This document shows positions 58,226 through 64,000 of a stretch of DNA of 64,000 nucleotides, piece after piece (the first letter of the stretch is position 1; each line of letters begins with the position of its first letter). A program made the translations under genes and the position numbers. The notes below the pieces were generated by a model. The model saw only the letters and a list, made by a program, of their open reading frames with translations. It did not search any database and was not told where the DNA came from. This stretch comes from Pseudomonas sivasensis (GTDB taxonomy: Bacteria; Pseudomonadota; Gammaproteobacteria; Pseudomonadales; Pseudomonadaceae): NCBI RefSeq assembly GCF_013778505.1, contig NZ_JAAOWU010000006.1, positions 124,001-188,000 on the forward strand, read 5' to 3'.

Positions 58226-60514
58226 ATGATTGCTCAGTACCGTAAAACCCTGCTCGCCAGCCTGCTGCTGGCCGACTCCACGTGGGCCGCGCAATCCGCC
58301 AGCTCCACCGAACCGCAACTGAGCAAGGTCGAGGTGGTCGGCGCACGCGTCACCGAAGCCAGCGCCGCCATCGGCGAAGATAAGATCAGCAACACCCTGA
58401 GCATCTCGCACCAGGCGCTGCTGTCGGCGCCGGCGGGCACCTCGGGGCTGAAAATGCTCGAAGCGCTACCGGGCTTCAACGTGCAGGTCAACGATGCGCT
58501 GGGCTTGTATGAGTTCGGCAACTCGGTGTTCGTGCGGGCGTTCAATTTGCAGCAGATCGGTTTTTCCATCGACGGCGTGCCGTTGGGCCGTACCGACCAG
58601 TTTGGCGGCAGCCCGATCTATCGCTACGTCGACAACGAAAACACCGAACGGGTCACGGCCTCTACCGGGGCCGGGGATGTGTCGCAATCGGGCTATGCGT
58701 CACTGGGTCCGTATGTGGATTACCAGACCAGCAACCCCACGGTGAAGCCTGGCGTGAGCCTGTCCTATACCTTGGGCAGCGACAGTCTGCGGCGCAGTTT
58801 CGTCAAGTTGCAAAGCGGCGAATACCAAGGCCTGTCAGCGTATTTCAGCCGTTCAAAAATCGACGGCGACCTGTGGCGCGGCCCCGGTACCATCGATCGC
58901 GAACACTTGGAGGCCAAAGTGCGTTATCGCTTCGGTGATCGCGATGAAGTGTGGCTGCGCGCGGTGCACAACTCGTTCTACGACTATGACTCGCCCTACG
59001 TCAGCATCGCCCAGTACGACGGCAGCGCCAACGACCTCTTCGGGCGTTCGGGCCGTTACTTCGCCTACCTGGACAGCCTTCCCGATCTACCCGAAAGCGT
59101 GCCGGGTGTGCGCTACAGCAACACCGGCTACAACCAGTTCTACAAACAGGCGGTGAACCAGCGGCGCGACACCTTGTACAGCCTCGGCGGCCAGTTCGAG
59201 ATCCGTCCGGACCTGCTCAACTACACCACCCTGTACTACGAAGCCAAGAAGGGCTTTGGCGTGTCGCCCGAGGCCTACGCCACCTCCCTGGCGCTGCACA
59301 ATGCCGAAAGCAATGTGGACGGTCTGTTCACCCCCAAAGGCGTGCAATACGGGCTGTCGTCCCTGAGCGGGCACCGGTTCGGGGGGCGTACCGGGCTGCA
59401 ATGGGAAGTGGGTCAACACCAGATCGACACCGGGCTGTGGGCCGAGACCGATGTGTTCAACCGCCAGCAAGGCCGCTACAACCTCACCGATGGCAGCCCG
59501 GCTGGCGAGCCGCTGTTCAATGAACCGGTGCACCTGCAAGGGGATTTCAGCTCCACGCGCAATTCGTTGCAGTACCACCTCAAGGACACCTGGACCCTGC
59601 TCGATGATCGCCTGCGCCTGCAATTCGGCTTCAAGAGCCTGAACCTCAAGTACCGCATCGAGGGCTATCGCAACGCCGGTGACTACATCAACAACCGCCA
59701 GCCGCGCCTGGCGACCCAGTGGAACGACGCCTTCCTGCCCCAGGCCGGGCTGGTCTACAACCTCACCGACGACACCCAAGTGTTCGCCTCTTACTCGGAA
59801 AACATGGCCCTGCCCCGTGGCGCCGACGACATTTTCCGCGCTGCCAGCCCCAGCGCACCGCCGCCGGATGCCGAACGGGCTAAGAACTACGAGGTGGGTT
59901 ATCGCATCAACCGTCCGACCTTCAACGCCGCCTGGGCGCTGTACCGCACCGACTTCGACAACCGCCTGCAAGCCTTTGCCTCAGCGGTGCCCGGCAGCAG
60001 CCAGGTGGAAACCTACTACCAGAACGTCGGCAAGGTGCAGGCCTACGGCACGGAGCTGAGCGGTCAATGGAAACCACCGATCCTGGCCGACAAGGTAGTG
60101 CTCAACGGCAACCTGACCTACAACAAATCCACCTTCCAGAACGATGCCGCCGGCCTGTCGATCCGTGACAATGACGTGCCCGACAGCCCCCGCTGGCTGG
60201 CACAGGCCGGGGTTACTTACGAGCTGGCACCGTGGGCGTTGCTTAACTTTTCGGCGCGCTACATCGGCGAGCGCTACAGCAACTTCACCAACAGTGAATC
60301 GGTGCCCGGCTACACCCTGTACAACGCCTACCTGGACCTGGGCGGCGAGCGCGTGCATTACGGCCCGCTGAAAAACGTCAAGTTGCGCTTTAACGTCGAC
60401 AACCTGTTCGACAAGGACTACCTGGGCTACATCCTCACCAGCACCAGCGGCCCCGCCGTGTTCCGACCCGGCTCGCCGCGCACCTTCCAAAGCACCTTGA
60501 GCATGGAGTTTTGA
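58226..60514 (+). CDS. TonB-dependent outer-membrane receptor
   Basis: The 762-residue receptor has a signal peptide (1-22), plug (about 33-160: SKVEVVGARVTEASAAIG, GFSIDGVPLGRTDQFGG) and a beta-barrel ending in Phe (TFQSTLSMEF). It has no STN domain. It is the second receptor of this operon and probably takes up the main substrate, for example a peptide-linked or sulfonated molecule. It starts 21 bases after the desulfinase gene with AAGGA upstream. Confidence 0.92.
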   Translation: MIAQYRKTLLASLLLADSTWAAQSASSTEPQLSKVEVVGARVTEASAAIGEDKISNTLSISHQALLSAPAGTSGLKMLEALPGFNVQVNDALGLYEFGNSVFVRAFNLQQIGFSIDGVPLGRTDQFGGSPIYRYVDNENTERVTASTGAGDVSQSGYASLGPYVDYQTSNPTVKPGVSLSYTLGSDSLRRSFVKLQSGEYQGLSAYFSRSKIDGDLWRGPGTIDREHLEAKVRYRFGDRDEVWLRAVHNSFYDYDSPYVSIAQYDGSANDLFGRSGRYFAYLDSLPDLPESVPGVRYSNTGYNQFYKQAVNQRRDTLYSLGGQFEIRPDLLNYTTLYYEAKKGFGVSPEAYATSLALHNAESNVDGLFTPKGVQYGLSSLSGHRFGGRTGLQWEVGQHQIDTGLWAETDVFNRQQGRYNLTDGSPAGEPLFNEPVHLQGDFSSTRNSLQYHLKDTWTLLDDRLRLQFGFKSLNLKYRIEGYRNAGDYINNRQPRLATQWNDAFLPQAGLVYNLTDDTQVFASYSENMALPRGADDIFRAASPSAPPPDAERAKNYEVGYRINRPTFNAAWALYRTDFDNRLQAFASAVPGSSQVETYYQNVGKVQAYGTELSGQWKPPILADKVVLNGNLTYNKSTFQNDAAGLSIRDNDVPDSPRWLAQAGVTYELAPWALLNFSARYIGERYSNFTNSESVPGYTLYNAYLDLGGERVHYGPLKNVKLRFNVDNLFDKDYLGYILTSTSGPAVFRPGSPRTFQSTLSMEF

Positions 60515-60516
60515 AC

Positions 60517-61710
60517 ATGACCAAGCGCCTGCTGATCCTCGCCTTGTTGCCGTTTCTGGCCCACGCGCAAGTGAGTCCCACGACCCTCGCCCTGCACCAG
60601 CGCCTGCTGGTGCTGGACAGCCACCTCGACACACCGCTGACCCTGACCCGCCCCGGTTGGAACATCCTGGAGCGCCACGACTACGAACAGGACGGCAGCC
60701 AGGTCGACCTGCCGCGCATGCGCGAAGGCGGCCTGGATGGTGGCTTTTTTGCGGTCTACACCCCTCAGGGCCCACGCACCGAGGAGGGCCGTGCCTACGC
60801 CAGCGCGTATGGCCTGGCCACCCTCACGCGCATCCGCGACGTCATCGACCGCAACCCCGACAGCTTTGCCCTGGCCCTCACCGCCGACGACGCCCGGCGC
60901 ATCGCCGCCCAAGGCAAGCGCGTAGTGTTTATCAGCATGGAAAACGCCGACCCGCTGAGCTCCGATCCCGAGTTGCTCAACACTTACTACCGCCAAGGCC
61001 TGCGCATGCTCGGCCTGGTGCATTTCATGAACAACGACCTTGCCGACTCGGCCACCGCCCTGCCGGAATGGAAAGGCCTGAGCCCCAAGGGCCGCGACCT
61101 GGTGCAGCGAGCCAACCGCCTGGGCATCCTGCTGGACGTGTCCCACGCCAGCGACGCGGTGTTCGACCAGATGCTGGCGTTGTCCAGCGCCCCACTGATC
61201 GCCTCCCACTCCAGCAGCCGCGCGGTCAACCCGCACCCGCGCAACCTCGACGACAACCGCGTGCGCCAACTGGCGGCCAAGGGCGGTGTCATCCAGGTCA
61301 ACGCCTACAGCGACTACCTGATCCCCCTCACGCCCAACCCGGAACGCAACAAAGCCATGGCCGCCCTCGGTGCACGCTTTCACAACCTTGCCGCCCTGGG
61401 TCCAGAACAGATCAAGGCGCTCTACCAAGAACGCGACACCCTCAACCAACGCTTCGCCCAACCCAAGGCGAGCCTGGATGTGTTCATGAAGCACCTGCTG
61501 CATTTGCTCGAAGTGGCCGGCCCCGATCACGTCGGCATAGGCGCCGACTGGGATGGCGGCGGTGGCGTGACCGGGCTGGAAGATGTCAGCCAGTTGCCGG
61601 TAATTACCCAGCGGTTGTTGGATGCCGGGTATAGCGAGGCGCAGATCGCGAATATCTGGAGTGGGAATTTGTTGCGGGTGTTGCAGGCGGCGCAATCCGC
61701 CGCCCTGTAG
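60517..61710 (+). CDS. Secreted membrane dipeptidase (M19 family)
   Basis: The 397-residue zinc dipeptidase has a signal peptide (1-17, MTKRLLILALLPFLAHA) and is thus periplasmic. Metal ligands appear as H36, D38 (LDSHLDTP), the bridging Glu in FISMENADP, and later His residues (SHSSSRAVNPHPRN, DVSHASD). M19 enzymes split dipeptides such as cysteinyl-glycine conjugates. GGAG lies 8 bases before the ATG at 60517. As the last gene of the operon it would act before uptake by the ABC transporter. Confidence 0.9.
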   Translation: MTKRLLILALLPFLAHAQVSPTTLALHQRLLVLDSHLDTPLTLTRPGWNILERHDYEQDGSQVDLPRMREGGLDGGFFAVYTPQGPRTEEGRAYASAYGLATLTRIRDVIDRNPDSFALALTADDARRIAAQGKRVVFISMENADPLSSDPELLNTYYRQGLRMLGLVHFMNNDLADSATALPEWKGLSPKGRDLVQRANRLGILLDVSHASDAVFDQMLALSSAPLIASHSSSRAVNPHPRNLDDNRVRQLAAKGGVIQVNAYSDYLIPLTPNPERNKAMAALGARFHNLAALGPEQIKALYQERDTLNQRFAQPKASLDVFMKHLLHLLEVAGPDHVGIGADWDGGGGVTGLEDVSQLPVITQRLLDAGYSEAQIANIWSGNLLRVLQAAQSAAL

Positions 61711-61717
61711 CGTTAAC

Positions 61718-63103
61718 CTACTGCCACCCTCCCCCCATCACCTTATACAAACTCACCCGATTACTCTGCTCCGCCAGGCGCAGGGTGATCAGGTCCTGCT
61801 GGGCGCTGTACAGCGAGCGCTGGGAGTCCAGGGCTTCGAGGTAGCTTTGCGAGCCGGCGCGGTAGAGCGCGTCGGACAGGTCGTAGCTCTTCTGGCTGGC
61901 ATCGGTCAGCGCTTGCTGGGCGGTGAGGCGTTGGTCCAGGGTGCTGCGCACGGCCAGGGCATCGGCGACTTCCTTGAATGCGGTTTGCAGGGTTTGCTGG
62001 TAGGTCTGCACTTGAATCTCTTTCTCGACCTTGGCCGCATCCAGGGTCGCGCGGTTACTGCCGGCATCGAAGATCGGCACGCTGATACTCGGGGCGAAGG
62101 TCCAGGCGCCGCTGCCGGCCTTGAACAGGCTGGACAGTGACGAACTGGCGGAGCCCGCATTCGCGGTGAGGCTGATGCTGGGGAAAAACGCCGCACGGGC
62201 CGCGCCAATGTCGATATTCGCGGACTTGAGGCTGTGCTCCGCCGCGAGTACATCGGGGCGTCGCTGCAACAGGCTCGATGGCAGCTCGGCCGGCACCTGC
62301 ACCAACGCCGCCGCCGATTGCAGATGGGTGTCGGGCAGCAGGGCGTCGGGAATGTCGCTGCCAACCAGCAGGCGCAAGGCGTTGCGGTCCTGGAGAATCT
62401 GGCTCTGATACTCGGCCACATCGACCCGCGCTGACTCGACGGTGGTTTGCGCCTGGGCCACAGCCAACGCCGTGGAACCACCCAGGGCGTGGCTGCGCTG
62501 GGTCAGTTCGTAGGTGGATTGCTGGCTGGCCAGGGTTTCCTCGGCCAGTTGCAGGTGCTCGTTGTCGGCGGCCAGGGTCAGCCAGGCGGTGGCCACTTCG
62601 GCCACCAGGCTGATTTGCGTGCTGCGCCGGGTTTCGGTCAGTGCCAGGTAGTCTTCCAGCGCTTCGTCCTGCAGGTTCTGCACGCGGCCGAACACGTCGA
62701 CTTCATAGCTGCTCAGCCCCAGCTGGGCACTGTAGTCGTGGCTGGTGACGGCCGTGCCGCTGCTGGACAGCGAACCCGGCGTGCGGCTGTGAGTACCGCT
62801 GACGCTGGCGTCGATGGTCGGGAACGCCGCGGCCCGCTGGATGCGGTATTGCGCCTGGGCCTTCTCGATATTCAGGCTGGCCAGGCGCAGGTCGCGGTTA
62901 TTGGCCATCGCCAGGGTTTGCAGTTGTGCCAAGCGGCGGTCGGTAAAGAACTGCTGCCACTGGATGTCGGCCGGCACCTCACCCTGCACGCCCGCTTGCC
63001 ATTCGCCAGGCACCGGGGCTTCAGGCTGTTGATACTGCGGCGCCAGGTTGATGCAGCCGCTCAGGACCAAGGCGGCCACTAACGGACAGAGAAAGCGGAT
63101 CAT
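61718..63103 (-). CDS. RND efflux outer-membrane channel lipoprotein
   Basis: This is a 461-residue OprM/NodT-family channel. The lipobox LSGC puts the lipidated Cys at residue 17. Two repeats of alpha-barrel helices with the OEP signature are seen ([62 protein letters not shown]). It forms a tripartite pump with the RND transporter whose gene overlaps it by four bases. The window does not contain the periplasmic adaptor. Confidence 0.93.
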   Translation of the reverse strand: MIRFLCPLVAALVLSGCINLAPQYQQPEAPVPGEWQAGVQGEVPADIQWQQFFTDRRLAQLQTLAMANNRDLRLASLNIEKAQAQYRIQRAAAFPTIDASVSGTHSRTPGSLSSSGTAVTSHDYSAQLGLSSYEVDVFGRVQNLQDEALEDYLALTETRRSTQISLVAEVATAWLTLAADNEHLQLAEETLASQQSTYELTQRSHALGGSTALAVAQAQTTVESARVDVAEYQSQILQDRNALRLLVGSDIPDALLPDTHLQSAAALVQVPAELPSSLLQRRPDVLAAEHSLKSANIDIGAARAAFFPSISLTANAGSASSSLSSLFKAGSGAWTFAPSISVPIFDAGSNRATLDAAKVEKEIQVQTYQQTLQTAFKEVADALAVRSTLDQRLTAQQALTDASQKSYDLSDALYRAGSQSYLEALDSQRSLYSAQQDLITLRLAEQSNRVSLYKVMGGGWQ

Positions 63104-64000
63104 GCGTCACCTTTTTCGACAGTGGGCGTCGTGCTGACACGGCCAAAGCGGCGGCGGATCAACACAAAAAACAGCGGTACAAAGAAGATCCCCAGCACCG
63201 TGGCGCTGAACATGCCGCCCAGCACACCGGTACCGATGGCGCGACGCCCGGCGGAACCTGCGCCACTGCTCACGGCCAGGGGCAGCACGCCGAACATGAA
63301 GGCCAGCGAGGTCATCAGGATCGGCCGCAAGCGCTGGCGCACGGCAATCAGCGTCGCCTCGCGAAGGCTGTTGCCCTGCTCTTGCAGGTGCTTGGCAAAT
63401 TCGACGATCAGGATCGCGTTTTTCGCCGCCAGCCCAACGGTGGTCAGCAGGCCGACCTGGAAGTACACGTCATTGCTCAACCCGGTCAATCGCGTGGCCA
63501 ACACCGCGCCAACGATGCCCAGCGGCACCACCAGAATCACCGAGAACGGCACCGACCAGCTCTCGTACAGTGCGGCCAGGCACAGGAACACAAACAGGAT
63601 GGACACCGCATACAGCAACGGCGCCTGGGATCCGGAAAGACGCAGTTGGTAGGACTGGCCGGTCCACTCGTAGCCGATGCCATCGGGCAGTTGCCGAGCA
63701 ATCGCTTCCACCGCGTCCATCGCAGCGCCGGAGCTCACGCCGGGCGCCGGGTCGCCTACCACTTCCAGGGAGGATGTGCCGTTGTAGCGCTCCAGCAAAG
63801 GCGAGCCATAGCTCCAGGCACTGCTGGCAAATGACGAAAACGGCACCATTTCACCGTTGCTGTTGCGCACGAACCAGTGATCCAGATCCGCCGCTTGCAT
63901 GCGGGTGCTGGCGTCGCCCTGCACGTAGACCTTCTTCACGCGGCCCTGGTTGAGGAAGTCGTTCACATACGTGCCGCCCAACGCCGTGGACAAGGTGCTG
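63100..64000 (-). CDS. RND (HAE1-type) efflux transporter, partial
   Basis: This is the C-terminal 300 residues of an AcrB/MexB-type pump; the 5' part lies beyond the window, since the frame is open through position 64000. The periplasmic pore domain ([21 protein letters not shown]) and the last membrane segments ([49 protein letters not shown] loop) are recognisable. It is in an operon with the OprM-type gene. Substrate is not determinable here. Confidence 0.93.
   Translation of the reverse strand, partial: STLSTALGGTYVNDFLNQGRVKKVYVQGDASTRMQAADLDHWFVRNSNGEMVPFSSFASSAWSYGSPLLERYNGTSSLEVVGDPAPGVSSGAAMDAVEAIARQLPDGIGYEWTGQSYQLRLSGSQAPLLYAVSILFVFLCLAALYESWSVPFSVILVVPLGIVGAVLATRLTGLSNDVYFQVGLLTTVGLAAKNAILIVEFAKHLQEQGNSLREATLIAVRQRLRPILMTSLAFMFGVLPLAVSSGAGSAGRRAIGTGVLGGMFSATVLGIFFVPLFFVLIRRRFGRVSTTPTVEKGDA

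Overview
The window is chromosomal DNA of a Pseudomonas of the fluorescens group. I infer this from a TTG-started mvaT, the ahpC/ahpF, gor, galU, modABC, azlCD and AmiC/AmiR families in typical Pseudomonas form, high-GC codon use, and a fluorescens-type dispersed repeat at about 53520-53740. No rRNA, CRISPR array or prophage is visible. There is one tRNA, tRNA-Leu(UAA).

Left part (1-31 kb), mostly core genome: mvaT; a DUF4946 protein; glyoxalase I; the peroxide system ahpC and ahpF, with an OxyR-type box before ahpC; a tyrosine recombinase divergent from a KfrA-like coiled-coil protein; gor and galU; small lipoproteins; an alkylation-repair pair (alkB and an ada whose N-terminal metal site is degenerate); nitronate monooxygenase; modABC behind a ModE-type operator; topoisomerase IB; an ABC-F ATPase; azlCD; a lone arsB; an AraC regulator; a LysE exporter; mgtA behind a long leader with a 97-codon ORF, a 12-codon leader peptide and a palindromic hairpin; then small DUF proteins. 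The stretch after tRNA-Leu (31.5-33.9 kb) is AT-richer and carries an acyltransferase, so it looks accessory.

Middle (34-43.4 kb): an amide uptake and hydrolysis operon of an FmdDEF/Urt-like ABC transporter (five genes), an amidase-signature enzyme, an AmiC-like sensor, an AmiR-like ANTAR antiterminator and an iron-type alcohol dehydrogenase. A sigma-54 type -24/-12 promoter and a leader with several A1/G4 hexaloop hairpins precede it. This is a coherent circuit: sigma-54 starts transcription, and AmiC/AmiR would control read-through.

Right part (43.5-64 kb), accessory: an autotransporter remnant; an orphan FecI/FecR pair; a four-gene leftward operon encoding an AfsA-type (gamma-butyrolactone synthase family) protein, a HAD hydrolase, a P450 with an unusual I-helix and a 14-TM MFS exporter; and, divergent from it, a nine-gene rightward operon. 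The latter encodes a TonB transducer with an STN domain, a class II aldolase-like protein, an amino-acid ABC transporter without ATPase, a C-S lyase, a DszB-like desulfinase, a second TonB receptor and a secreted M19 dipeptidase. I infer that it scavenges sulfur or carbon from a peptide-linked organosulfur compound. The AfsA cluster and the desulfinase operon are the best candidates for undescribed systems. The window ends inside an RND efflux pump gene followed by its outer-membrane channel gene.
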